From positions 1 through 45,932 of the forward strand of contig CANCFT010000030.1 in NCBI GenBank assembly GCA_947377285.1: a stretch of DNA of 45,932 nucleotides, given 5' to 3'. Position numbers and translations under genes: made by a program. This DNA comes from Bacteriovoracaceae bacterium. GTDB lineage: Bacteria > Bdellovibrionota > Bacteriovoracia > Bacteriovoracales > Bacteriovoracaceae. The notes under the pieces were generated by a model. That model was not told where the DNA came from. It made no database searches and saw only the letters and a list, made by a program, of their open reading frames with translations. Positions 24,791 through 33,873 of this stretch are shown in pieces (position 1 is the stretch's first letter; each line of letters begins with the position of its first letter).

Positions 24791-27091
24791 TTATTTCTTT
24801 TTAAAAAACCCATCTAACAAGCCTTTGACCTTTTCTTTAGCTGCAGCAGGAACTAATTTATCAATATTTTTATTGATAACTTCTTTCATTTTTTCTTCGC
24901 CTTTAGTCTTAAAAGCACCTTTAGCAAGTTTAGAAATTGTATAGTTGTAATCTGGCTTCATATCAAAACCCGGACCTGTGACTCTCAAAGGCAAAATCTT
25001 TGTACCAACATTTTTTAATAATACATCTGAAATTTTTCCAGTATTATCGATAAAATTAACTTCCATTGCTGATAACTTATTTGATCCAACTTGAGGATAA
25101 ATTTCACCACTTCCATTTACTTGAACTTTTTTATCGATTCCCACAAAATCAAATGAACTAATTGTATAGGCTGTATTTGTAAAACGCCCCTTCATTGTTA
25201 GAGTTTCAAAATTTCCATCAATTTTTAATTGTTTGTCTTTTGTTTGATCTTTAACAACAGGAATATTAGCTAGCATTGGATTAATATAATCTGAAAGATT
25301 AAGTTTTTTAATTTCACCTTTTTTAACATCCGCTATTACATTGACATCGTATTGAGGAGGCTTAACTGCTTTAAACATAGTGGCTGATCCATTAACCTTA
25401 CCGGTAAAAGTTCCAGAGAAATTTTCAATAACTGGTGGTAAAAAAGATTTAAATGAAGAAAGATTTAAATTTACCATTTCAAAATTAAACTTAGAATCAC
25501 TAGAGGTTTTACCAATCATCATAGTCTGAGAAAGTTTCCCAGTTCCTTTTGAAAATTTAAAATTCATATTATCAATGGCAAGTGAGGTTAAGCTTGTAAT
25601 GATTCTGCCCCGACCTGAAAAATCTTCTCCGCCAATATTGATATTACTCCACTCTACATTTACATTAGAAGGTGGTAATCCAGCATTTGAGCCAGTGCTT
25701 GCTTCTTTGCCATTTAATGAGTTTTCTTTTTTATTAAGTGCTTCTTCTGATTTTTCAGTTATTGGTTTTTTATCCCATAACTTTGCTCTAATTAATTTCT
25801 CTGGAACTTTCATTCCACTCGCTATGACACGAATATCGAAAGGTTTAAGTTTGGCCATATCGAATTTTTCATTTGGATCAAAGAGTCCTGAAATAAGAGT
25901 ATTTACACTTCCATCGAGAATATCAGTTTTAACTTTTATAGAAATATCTGACTTTTTAAATTCTCCTGCCACTGTTGTAGTCGCAGAAATACCTTCAGTT
26001 GTATAAACTATTCCCGGAGTTATACCAAAATTGATATTGGCAGTAATTTTTTTATCTTCGCTGTAAAGGACATTACCTTTAGCTGATAATTTTGCTTTAG
26101 ACATATCAATTGATTTATCAAGCCCAATAATTGCCGCGACATCTTTTAAAATAATATCGACACTTAAATCACTAATTTCAATTTCTTTGGTCATTTTAAA
26201 ATTTGCACTAATTTTATTTTGCGATTCAAAAGTAGTAGTTAACTTTCCAGATAATTCCCCATCTTTTTTAAGCAATAGATCTATGTTTGTTGTAATTTCT
26301 GGAAATTTCCATTCTATACCTGTCTTTGATATATTGTTCAGCTTAACAATAACTACTGAGGAAGCGGATCCATTTTTAAGTAGATCTGCAACATTAAATT
26401 CACCAATGGCCAGAGTATCGAATGATATGTGTGATTGGTCCTTCATGATAAAATTTGCTGATGAAGCAACTTCAAAAGCTGTCGAGGATTCAAAATTAAG
26501 TCCTTTAATTAAAAAACGAGAGACTTTAATTTCTCCTTTTGATGAATCGCGAAGTTGATACTTAACGGCAACATCTGAAAGCTTAACATTTATTTTACTT
26601 TTTCCAAAAAGTGCTATTGCTGATCCGCTATTAGATTTTTCATTTTTATCTTTTAATTCTTCTGCTTTTTTTTCTTCTGGGGTTAACTTATCTCCCATAG
26701 CATAAGTCCAATTATTGCCTGTTGGAAATTCATGATAAGTCATCTGAGGAGCATCCAACTTAACTTCAATTAACCCAGATCCAGTTAATATTGCCCAAAG
26801 TGGAACTTTGACAACTAATTGATCAACTGAAAGCATTTCAACTTTTTGATTTTCTCTAATTGCCTTTATTGATAATTTCTCAAGATTAATATTAAAATTT
26901 AAACCCCACCCTATTTGAACATTTTCTAATGTAACTTCTGATTTTGGGAATACTTTTTTTGTTTGCTCAATAGTCATTTTTTTTATTTCTGATGGCTCAA
27001 GCTTTGTCGAGGCATAATAAAAAAGTCCCCCCACCATTAAGAAAAAAATAGCGAAAACACTAACTAGAATTTTAACTTTATTTGATTTCAT
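24791..27091 (-). CDS. AsmA-like envelope protein
   Basis: The 766-residue protein has one N-terminal helix (about 8-27), an AsmA N-terminal region (TLENVQIGWGLNFNINLEKLSIKA) and long beta-rich repeats to the C-terminus. A Gly/Ser/Thr-rich linker lies near 460. AsmA-type proteins are envelope lipid-transfer or outer-membrane homeostasis factors. It starts inside the stop of the HTH gene (ATGA), so the two are tightly coupled. Confidence 0.8.
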   Translation of the reverse strand: MKSNKVKILVSVFAIFFLMVGGLFYYASTKLEPSEIKKMTIEQTKKVFPKSEVTLENVQIGWGLNFNINLEKLSIKAIRENQKVEMLSVDQLVVKVPLWAILTGSGLIEVKLDAPQMTYHEFPTGNNWTYAMGDKLTPEEKKAEELKDKNEKSNSGSAIALFGKSKINVKLSDVAVKYQLRDSSKGEIKVSRFLIKGLNFESSTAFEVASSANFIMKDQSHISFDTLAIGEFNVADLLKNGSASSVVIVKLNNISKTGIEWKFPEITTNIDLLLKKDGELSGKLTTTFESQNKISANFKMTKEIEISDLSVDIILKDVAAIIGLDKSIDMSKAKLSAKGNVLYSEDKKITANINFGITPGIVYTTEGISATTTVAGEFKKSDISIKVKTDILDGSVNTLISGLFDPNEKFDMAKLKPFDIRVIASGMKVPEKLIRAKLWDKKPITEKSEEALNKKENSLNGKEASTGSNAGLPPSNVNVEWSNINIGGEDFSGRGRIITSLTSLAIDNMNFKFSKGTGKLSQTMMIGKTSSDSKFNFEMVNLNLSSFKSFLPPVIENFSGTFTGKVNGSATMFKAVKPPQYDVNVIADVKKGEIKKLNLSDYINPMLANIPVVKDQTKDKQLKIDGNFETLTMKGRFTNTAYTISSFDFVGIDKKVQVNGSGEIYPQVGSNKLSAMEVNFIDNTGKISDVLLKNVGTKILPLRVTGPGFDMKPDYNYTISKLAKGAFKTKGEEKMKEVINKNIDKLVPAAAKEKVKGLLDGFFKKK

Positions 27092-27381
27092 ATTTGTCCT
27101 ACTTCATGGTTGAGATTATAATTTGATTTGCTTGCAATTAATAATAATTGCTTAAGAGGCTTATTCATCGGATGAAGATTGTTTAGTTTATATAACTTTG
27201 ATCGTCCAACAATTCGAGAAATTAAAAAACCAGCATTTTCGAAACGCTCAAGTTGTTTTTTTATTGGGTCTAGCGCTGTTCCGTGATGTTGCGCAATTGC
27301 AGACGCATGCAATTCTCCATGAATAAAAATGGAGAGCATGACTTTTTCAGCTGATTTATTTCCCAGAAGACTTTCTAACAT
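27088..27381 (-). CDS. Winged helix-turn-helix transcriptional regulator
   Basis: The 97-residue protein has a compact wHTH of the ArsR/MarR-like type: residues 21-50 form the helix-turn-helix (HGELHASAIAQHH followed by LDPIKKQLERFENAGFL) and the wing is ISRIVGRSKLYKL. No metal-binding ELCVCDL-type motif is seen. It leads the operon and stands 13 bp downstream of two tandem palindromes, so autoregulation is likely. Confidence 0.78.
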   Translation of the reverse strand: MLESLLGNKSAEKVMLSIFIHGELHASAIAQHHGTALDPIKKQLERFENAGFLISRIVGRSKLYKLNNLHPMNKPLKQLLLIASKSNYNLNHEVGQI

Positions 27382-27394
27382 GAAGCTGATTATC

Positions 27395-27409
27395 GACTAA
27401 AGTGTAGTC
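27395..27409 (-). promoter_or_regulatory. Operator half-site 1 of a tandem palindrome pair
   Basis: GACTAAAGTGTAGTC is an inverted repeat (GACTA/TAGTC around 5 bp), 13 bp before the wHTH gene start. It is one of two similar palindromes whose starts are 21 bp apart, about two helical turns, as expected for dimers binding on the same face. Confidence 0.55.
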
Positions 27410-27415
27410 ATTATC

Positions 27416-27430
27416 AACTACAATCTAGTC
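27416..27430 (-). promoter_or_regulatory. Operator half-site 2 of a tandem palindrome pair
   Basis: AACTACAATCTAGTC matches the first palindrome at the ACTA and TAGTC arms, with a mismatched outer base. It overlaps the last bases of the CLC stop codon (27429-27431). Confidence 0.5.
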
Positions 27431-28622
27431 AGAGCTTTTTCAAAAGGTGCTTAGCTTGAGAATGATAAAGTCCTGTGTGACCCGAAAAGAGATAACTCAT
27501 AACGATAGCGATTGCAGCATAAACTCCAATCTCTGAACCAAAGAGTTGCATGGATAATAAAAGACAAGCAATTGGTGTATTTGATGCTCCGGCAAAAACT
27601 GAAACGAAACCCAACGCAGCCAACAATGGTAATGAGAGTGGTAGAATAAAACTCATGGCATTTCCCAATGTCGACCCTATATAAAATAATGCCATGACTT
27701 CTCCGCCCTTATAGCCAGATCCTACAGATACGGCGGTCATCATTATTTTACCCATAAAATCCCAAGGATAAACACGGTTTAAAAAACTAGCTTGTATTAT
27801 TTCTTCACCAAGTCCCATATAGCGATCTGTACCAAAAAGATAAAAACAAACAACGACAAAAATCCCACCGAAAAAAGGGCGGTAAATTGGATTGATACAT
27901 TTCTGGGTGATGAAATCTTTTAATAAATGAACAGACCATATAAAAAACCTAGCGGCTAAACCGAATCCGATACCCGCAAGTGCGGCACATACAATTTTCA
28001 AAAAAGTGAGTGATGGTATTTCTATAGGACCATAATGAGCGTATGTAATTCCCAAGCCCAATGCCGTTGAATATCCAACGATCGAAGCAACTAAACATGG
28101 AAACATAGCTTCATATGTCACAGAACCAAGAATTAAGACTTCCATTCCAAAAATTGTTCCAGCAATTGGACTACCAAATATAGAAGAAAACCCCGCACTC
28201 ATCCCCATCATTAATAATATTTTGCGATTATCAAAATAATTTCCAAAAAACTTTGAAAATTGATCACTCATGGCCGCACTCATTTGTACTGCGGCTCCTT
28301 CTCTACCAACAGAAGCTCCAAACAGATGTGATAAGACAGAGCTAACAAAAATCATCGGGGCCATTCTAAAAGGAATGTGGTTTTGTGGGTTGTGAATTTC
28401 CTCTAAGATTAAATTATTTCCACTTTCAAGAGATTTTCCAAATCTATTGTAAAACCAAGCAATCGCAACTCCTACAAAAGGTAAAAACAAAACAATCCAC
28501 TGATGAGTTTTTCTGAATGTTATACTGATATTAATAGAGTTTAAAAAAGCAAAAGAAGCAGCACCGGCCATGACTCCGATGAGAATTGCAACTATTGTCC
28601 ATTTAAAAATTAGTTTCAGCAT
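27429..28622 (-). CDS. CLC-family anion/proton antiporter or channel
   Basis: The 397-residue protein has about ten helices. It has GASVGREGAAVQ with the gating Glu108, GSGYKGGEVMALFYIG, and GASNTPIACLLLSMQLFG. The usual GSGIP filter segment is replaced by GNNLI near residue 68. No CBS domains follow. The replaced filter motif and KGGEV resemble the fluoride-type (CLC-F) clade more than the chloride antiporters, but this is by recall only. No fluoride riboswitch motif is visible in the 110 bp upstream. Confidence 0.85.
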   Translation of the reverse strand: MLKLIFKWTIVAILIGVMAGAASFAFLNSINISITFRKTHQWIVLFLPFVGVAIAWFYNRFGKSLESGNNLILEEIHNPQNHIPFRMAPMIFVSSVLSHLFGASVGREGAAVQMSAAMSDQFSKFFGNYFDNRKILLMMGMSAGFSSIFGSPIAGTIFGMEVLILGSVTYEAMFPCLVASIVGYSTALGLGITYAHYGPIEIPSLTFLKIVCAALAGIGFGLAARFFIWSVHLLKDFITQKCINPIYRPFFGGIFVVVCFYLFGTDRYMGLGEEIIQASFLNRVYPWDFMGKIMMTAVSVGSGYKGGEVMALFYIGSTLGNAMSFILPLSLPLLAALGFVSVFAGASNTPIACLLLSMQLFGSEIGVYAAIAIVMSYLFSGHTGLYHSQAKHLLKKL

Positions 28623-28732
28623 CTAGCTAGTTTATAAGTGATTGATTCATTTGTCTTTACTGTTTTAATGGCTATCCCTATAAAATTTACAACCTCCTCC
28701 TAGGATAAATTGGTTTGAGTTAGTCTCACTTT

Positions 28733-29704
28733 ATGAGTGAACGAACAAAAAAAATTTATCATTTTTCTCTTTTGATTCTTTCACTACTTTTAGTGATTGC
28801 TTTTGCGATCTACGTTCATCAAAACTTTGCTTCATTTGAAAAAATAAAAACCATCAACTTTAGTTTAATTATTCTTTTATTAGGAGTGCATGCCTTTCAT
28901 TATTTTCTATTAGGCATCACACATTCATTTCCACTTAGAAAACACAATATTCGATTAAAGTTAAAAGAGTGGTATGGGCTTTGTACTATCTCTGAGCTTT
29001 TTAATATGTTATTACCTGCCAAAGGTGGAACCGTTATTCGAATGATGTATATGAATGATAAAAATGGGCTTCCTCTTAGAGAATTTCTCTCAATGGGACT
29101 GGCGGTAGTTCTCGCAGGATCTACTTTATTAGGAACTCTCGGCTTTTTTTATTGTCATTTTTTTCTTCAAAAACAAAATGTCGTTTTTGAAGCTTTAGAG
29201 TCCCTCTTTACTGCCTTACTTATTTCTTCTTTTTTACTTATGTTTTTCTCAGAAGCTTTCAACTTTTTAACAAAATCTAAAAGAAAATATTCACCAAAAA
29301 AATACCTTAAAGATAAAAACTTTATGATTGTCTCCCTTGCTTGTTATGCAGGAATGTTTATTTTATACCCGTTAAAGATATACCTTTCATTTGAAGCCAT
29401 AGGTATACACATACAAATGAAAGATTTACTCGAGATTAGTCTCATTTTATTAACTTCTTCATTTTTTCAAATTCTACCAGGGAACATTGGTATTAAAGAG
29501 TTAGCTACTGCTTATATTGCTCAACAATATGGTATTCAATTTGAAGCAGCGCTGGTTGCTAGTCTTCTTGATCGGGCAATCTTAATGCTTTTTTTATTTC
29601 CGTTTGGGAGTTATTTTTATTGGAAATTATTATTGGGAGCCAAGCTACCACAAAAGCCGAATTGGTTTAAACAACTTAAGCCATCACAAGAGGTGCAAAT
29701 TTAA
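28733..29704 (+). CDS. Lysylphosphatidylglycerol synthase-type membrane protein (UPF0104-like)
   Basis: The 323-residue protein has eight or so helices and the family's LPAKGGTVIRMMYM (about residues 96-109) and the LPGNIGIKELATA motif (about 250). It matches the membrane part of lysyl-PG synthase/flippase proteins without the aminoacyltransferase domain, as in YbhN-type proteins, and probably acts on envelope lipids. It converges with uvrD and overlaps its end by 29 bp. Confidence 0.8.
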   Translation: MSERTKKIYHFSLLILSLLLVIAFAIYVHQNFASFEKIKTINFSLIILLLGVHAFHYFLLGITHSFPLRKHNIRLKLKEWYGLCTISELFNMLLPAKGGTVIRMMYMNDKNGLPLREFLSMGLAVVLAGSTLLGTLGFFYCHFFLQKQNVVFEALESLFTALLISSFLLMFFSEAFNFLTKSKRKYSPKKYLKDKNFMIVSLACYAGMFILYPLKIYLSFEAIGIHIQMKDLLEISLILLTSSFFQILPGNIGIKELATAYIAQQYGIQFEAALVASLLDRAILMLFLFPFGSYFYWKLLLGAKLPQKPNWFKQLKPSQEVQI

Positions 29705-31973
29705 CCATAAATTTCTTGCGAGCTCCGTCGGAAAAACGAATCATTACTTTTTCATCAGCACCCGATCCTTCGCTATCTTCAACTTTTCCTGCTCCATATA
29801 GTGAATGAACAACTTTTGAACCTTTAGGAAACTTAGGCTCATGGAAAGATTGTCGTACGGGTTCTCGTACTTGGAAGATTACTTCTTGATCATCATATTT
29901 GGTTTCTTGAGACTGATCATAAGGATCAAATGTATCACCATATTTACTGTTTTGTTTCCAACTTGGATTGTACTCTTCTTTCCGAGGAGCATTATTAAGT
30001 TTTTTCCACGTAAAAAGTTTTTCAGGAATTTCGTCTATAAACCTACTAGGTCCATTAAATTTTACTTGACCAAAAAGCATTCTTCCTTGAGCAAAACAAA
30101 TATAAAGTTTAATCATTGCTCTGGTCATTGCTACATAAAAGAGACGGCGTTCTTCTTCCATTGCATTTTCCCCTCCATCGACACTACGATAACTTGGAAA
30201 AACATTCTCCTCAGCTCCAACTACAAAAGCATGAGTAAACTCAAGTCCTTTGGCGCCATGAACTGTCATTAAAGAAACTTCTCCTTGATTTGGAATTGCA
30301 TCTTCATCAAATTCTGTACTTGTATCAAGAGTAATCGTTTCAAGAAATCCTCCAAGAGTTGCTCCAGGATTCGATTCTTCAAACTGAGTGAGTGCATTTA
30401 GGAGTTCATCTAAATTTTCTAAACGAGCAAGTGTTTCATAATCTTTATTTGCTTTTAAAAAAGCATAATATCCCGATTCATGTAAAACTTTTTCGTAGAT
30501 CACAGAAGGCTTAACTTGATTTTGATCTAGATGGCGAAGTTCGTTTATCAAAGTTACAAATTCAGATAAAGACGATTTTATTTTTGCCGATAATTTAATA
30601 TGTGAATAATCTTCATTTCCAGAAGATTTTCTTTGGTTATCCACAATCCGTTCAATGATTTCCCACAATGAAGTGTTCGCATTTACTGCTTCCATCTCTA
30701 ACTTACGTAAACTAGTGGCACCAACGCCTCGGGCGGGAACATTGATAATACGACTTAATGCTAATGAGTCTTTGGCGTTAATAATTAATCGCATATATGA
30801 AAGCATGTCTTTAATTTCTTTTCTTTCATAAAATTTTACACCACCAATGACTCGGTAATTTATTTTATATTTACGAAGAGAATCTTCAATTAATCGAGCT
30901 TGTGCATTTGAGCGATAAAAAACGGCCATTTCTTTATAGGACACACCGCTTTTAAAAAGTTTATAGGTTTCTTGAGCAATAAATTCTGCCTCATCTCTAT
31001 CATTGAAACATTCGACAATTTCAATGACATCGCCTTCAGGGTTTTCGGTCCACATATGCTTGCCTTTTCTCAATGTATTTTTTTCAATAACACATGAGGC
31101 GGCTTCAATAATTATTTTACTTGAACGATAATTTTGTTCTAGTTTTAAAATAGAGACATCGGGAAATATTTTTTCAAAATCTAAAATATTTCTAATATCA
31201 GCACCACGCCAAGAATAAATCGACTGGTCTTCGTCACCAACGACACATATATTTCTACGTTTTCCACAAAGCATTTTTATAAGTTCAAATTGGGCCCGAT
31301 TTGTATCTTGATATTCATCTACCAAAACGTAGTGGAAACGATTTTGGTACCGATTGAGTACATCTGGAAATTTTTCAAAAAGTTGAATGACCGCTGTTAT
31401 GAGACCACCAAAATCGACAGCATTTGCACGATGAAGTTCTGATTCATATTCTTCAAAATAGCCAAAATATTCATCAGACGGATCTGCTGCCCCCTCGCTC
31501 ATCGAGCGACCTGGGTAGTAACCATTATTTTTTAATGAATCAATATAACTTAAAATTTCATAAGGATTAATTTCTTTGGTTGAAATTCCTCTTCTTTCCA
31601 ATAAGGCTTTTGCGATGGCCTTTGATTCGCCTTCATCATAGATCGTAAAGTTTCTAGAAAGACCAAGAAAATTGGCTTCAGACCTAAGAGTTCTTGCACA
31701 AAAAGCATGAAATGTTGTTATTTGAAGTGCGCCAATATCTATGGTTGCAATCTCGTGAGCAATTCTCTCACGCATTTCTCTCGCAGCTTTATTAGAAAAA
31801 GTAAGGGCCAATAACTGATGTGGACTTAGATTTTTTTCATCTAATAAATAAGTTATTCTTGTAACTAATGTTTTCGTTTTTCCAGAACCAGCACCGGCTA
31901 AAATCATCACGGGACCGTCAGTTTGTATGACCGCCTGTTTTTGAACAGCATTTAGACTATCAAGATTTACCAT
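29676..31973 (-). CDS. UvrD/PcrA-type DNA helicase
   Basis: This 765-residue superfamily 1A helicase has motif I GAGSGKTKTL near residue 27, motif II VLVDEYQDTNRAQFE (about 218), QSIYSWRGADI (about 250), motif V MTVHGAKGLEFTHAFVVG (about 575) and VAMTRA. It unwinds DNA in repair and replication. The C-terminus (FPKGSKVVHSLYGAGKVED) carries the PcrA/UvrD-type RNA polymerase-interacting fold. It is 12 bp after glmS. Confidence 0.95.
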   Translation of the reverse strand: MVNLDSLNAVQKQAVIQTDGPVMILAGAGSGKTKTLVTRITYLLDEKNLSPHQLLALTFSNKAAREMRERIAHEIATIDIGALQITTFHAFCARTLRSEANFLGLSRNFTIYDEGESKAIAKALLERRGISTKEINPYEILSYIDSLKNNGYYPGRSMSEGAADPSDEYFGYFEEYESELHRANAVDFGGLITAVIQLFEKFPDVLNRYQNRFHYVLVDEYQDTNRAQFELIKMLCGKRRNICVVGDEDQSIYSWRGADIRNILDFEKIFPDVSILKLEQNYRSSKIIIEAASCVIEKNTLRKGKHMWTENPEGDVIEIVECFNDRDEAEFIAQETYKLFKSGVSYKEMAVFYRSNAQARLIEDSLRKYKINYRVIGGVKFYERKEIKDMLSYMRLIINAKDSLALSRIINVPARGVGATSLRKLEMEAVNANTSLWEIIERIVDNQRKSSGNEDYSHIKLSAKIKSSLSEFVTLINELRHLDQNQVKPSVIYEKVLHESGYYAFLKANKDYETLARLENLDELLNALTQFEESNPGATLGGFLETITLDTSTEFDEDAIPNQGEVSLMTVHGAKGLEFTHAFVVGAEENVFPSYRSVDGGENAMEEERRLFYVAMTRAMIKLYICFAQGRMLFGQVKFNGPSRFIDEIPEKLFTWKKLNNAPRKEEYNPSWKQNSKYGDTFDPYDQSQETKYDDQEVIFQVREPVRQSFHEPKFPKGSKVVHSLYGAGKVEDSEGSGADEKVMIRFSDGARKKFMVKFAPLVMA

Positions 31974-31985
31974 TACTTTAATTCT

Positions 31986-33815
31986 CTATTCGACAGTTAC
32001 TGACTTAGCTAAGTTTCTAGGTTTATCTATATCAGTGCCTTTAAACTTCGCCATGTAATAGGCCAATAACTGATTGACCACATTCACATAGAGTGGAGAT
32101 AATTCATCAAGACCATCAAAATCTAATGGAATATAGTAATCACTTAATCCCATAAGTTCTTCATTATTTCGAGGACCAATACTAACGATAATTCCTTTTC
32201 TAGCTTTTATCTCTTGAATGTTAGAAACAGTTTTTTCAAAAAGTTCTGGTCCGACTAAGGCAATATTTACCATTTCTTCGTCTATTAAAGCTATTGGTCC
32301 ATGTTTTAATTCACCTGCGGCATAACCTTCAGCATGAACATACGCAATTTCTTTTAATTTCAATGCTCCTTCTAGAGCTAGTGGAAAATAGACACCTCTA
32401 CCAGTATAGAAAAATCCTTTTTTATTATAAATAGCTTCAGCAACTGTTTTAATAATTTCAGATTTAACTAGTAAGTGGTCAATTCGCTCAGCAAGGAGAG
32501 CAAACTTTCCCGTAAGTTTCATCTTCTTAGCTTCATCTTTTAAGTCACCGGCCATCGCAGCTGACATTAATCGACCAGTTAGTGCTTGTTGTGTAAATGC
32601 TTTAGTTGAAGCTACACCTATTTCAATTCCTGCTCTGATTAATAAATTATCATCGCAATCTCTATAGAGTGTTGAGCCGTCAACGTTGACGATAGAAAGA
32701 GTTTTTACACCTGCTTTTTTGCATAACGATTGAGCCGCAAGTGTATCTGCGGTTTCGCCAGATTGAGAAACAAAAATCCCAACGTCTCCAGATTTTAAAA
32801 TTGGATCTCTATAGCGAAACTCAGAAGCTAATTCTACAGTTGCAGGTATACGGTTAATTCCTTCAAGAAAGTCTCGAATAACAAGCCCTGCATATGCGGC
32901 AGTTCCGCAAGCTGATAAGTAAATACGATCTGGTTTATAGTGTGCTACCTTTTCAAGTGCTTCACGCCCTTCTCCTACAAAATAATATTGAGTAAGATTG
33001 CGAATTAAACCAGGTTGCTCATGAATTTCTTTAAGCATGAAATGTTCATACTCACCTTTTTCACTCACCTCGACAGACATATCCTGCTTTTTAGAAAGAT
33101 ATCTCGTGGTTTTTTTCAAATCTTTTAATTCGTAAAAATTAACCAGATTTTTATTGGCACCAGATAAATGAACAATAACTTCATCTTCTGGAAAATAAAG
33201 TTTATGAACAATTCCAGCGAGAGCATAAGGATCAGAAGAAACTAAAGCTTCAGATGTAATTTCGTTAATTCCACAAACCAGTGGCGCTCCTCTTTTGATG
33301 GCAAAAATTTCACCAGTTTTTGGGTAAAGAATAACAAAAGCTGAGTTTCCATGAATTCTTTTAAAAGAATCCGCAATTGCTTCAAGTATAGGTTTTCCAT
33401 TTTTTAATTCAAACGTAGTAAGTTCTAAAAAAGACTCGCTATCAGTTTCTGATTTAAATTTTACCCCATGGCCCATTAGCTCTTTTTTTATTTCATTCGC
33501 ATTTTCAATAATACCATTGTGAATAATTGAAAGAGTTTCATTGAAATGTGGATGAGCATTTTCGTCAGTTACCCCACCATGAGTCGCCCATCTGGTGTGT
33601 CCAATACAGGTCCTTGCAATAACATTCTTACCAATGAGTTCCATTTTTAAATTATCTAGTTTTCCTGCTTTTTTATAATTTTGGAGGTGATCATGTTCGT
33701 CTAAAAAGCTAACTCCGGCCGAATCGTATCCACGGTACTCAAGCCTTCTAAGCCCCTCGAGAACTATTTGAACTGAATTTTGCGATGGTCCTAAATAACC
33801 GACGATTCCACACAT
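31986..33815 (-). CDS. glmS: Glutamine-fructose-6-phosphate aminotransferase
   Basis: The 609-residue enzyme has the N-terminal glutaminase nucleophile Cys2 (MCGIVGYLG) with RWATHGGV, followed by two SIS domains (YLSACGTAAYAG, VSQSGETADT, STKAFTQQ). It makes glucosamine-6-phosphate, the first step to UDP-GlcNAc. The C-terminus ends PRNLAKSVTVE as in the family. It lies 58 bp after glmU and no glmS ribozyme is seen in that gap. Confidence 0.97.
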   Translation of the reverse strand: MCGIVGYLGPSQNSVQIVLEGLRRLEYRGYDSAGVSFLDEHDHLQNYKKAGKLDNLKMELIGKNVIARTCIGHTRWATHGGVTDENAHPHFNETLSIIHNGIIENANEIKKELMGHGVKFKSETDSESFLELTTFELKNGKPILEAIADSFKRIHGNSAFVILYPKTGEIFAIKRGAPLVCGINEITSEALVSSDPYALAGIVHKLYFPEDEVIVHLSGANKNLVNFYELKDLKKTTRYLSKKQDMSVEVSEKGEYEHFMLKEIHEQPGLIRNLTQYYFVGEGREALEKVAHYKPDRIYLSACGTAAYAGLVIRDFLEGINRIPATVELASEFRYRDPILKSGDVGIFVSQSGETADTLAAQSLCKKAGVKTLSIVNVDGSTLYRDCDDNLLIRAGIEIGVASTKAFTQQALTGRLMSAAMAGDLKDEAKKMKLTGKFALLAERIDHLLVKSEIIKTVAEAIYNKKGFFYTGRGVYFPLALEGALKLKEIAYVHAEGYAAGELKHGPIALIDEEMVNIALVGPELFEKTVSNIQEIKARKGIIVSIGPRNNEELMGLSDYYIPLDFDGLDELSPLYVNVVNQLLAYYMAKFKGTDIDKPRNLAKSVTVE

Positions 33816-33873
33816 ATATCAACACCCTTTTATAATTTGCGACAAACTCTAGATTGGATGTTCATTGATACCA

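Noticed and set aside
25575..26006. Open frame on the plus strand inside the AsmA gene (also 26187-26558)
   Set aside because: Antisense shadows of a long coding gene; composition unlike neighbours and no Shine-Dalgarno.
28623..28732. Fluoride riboswitch upstream of the CLC gene
   Set aside because: No match to the crcB motif core could be read on the minus strand.
33816..33873. glmS ribozyme between glmU and glmS
   Set aside because: The 58-bp gap is too short and holds no ribozyme core.
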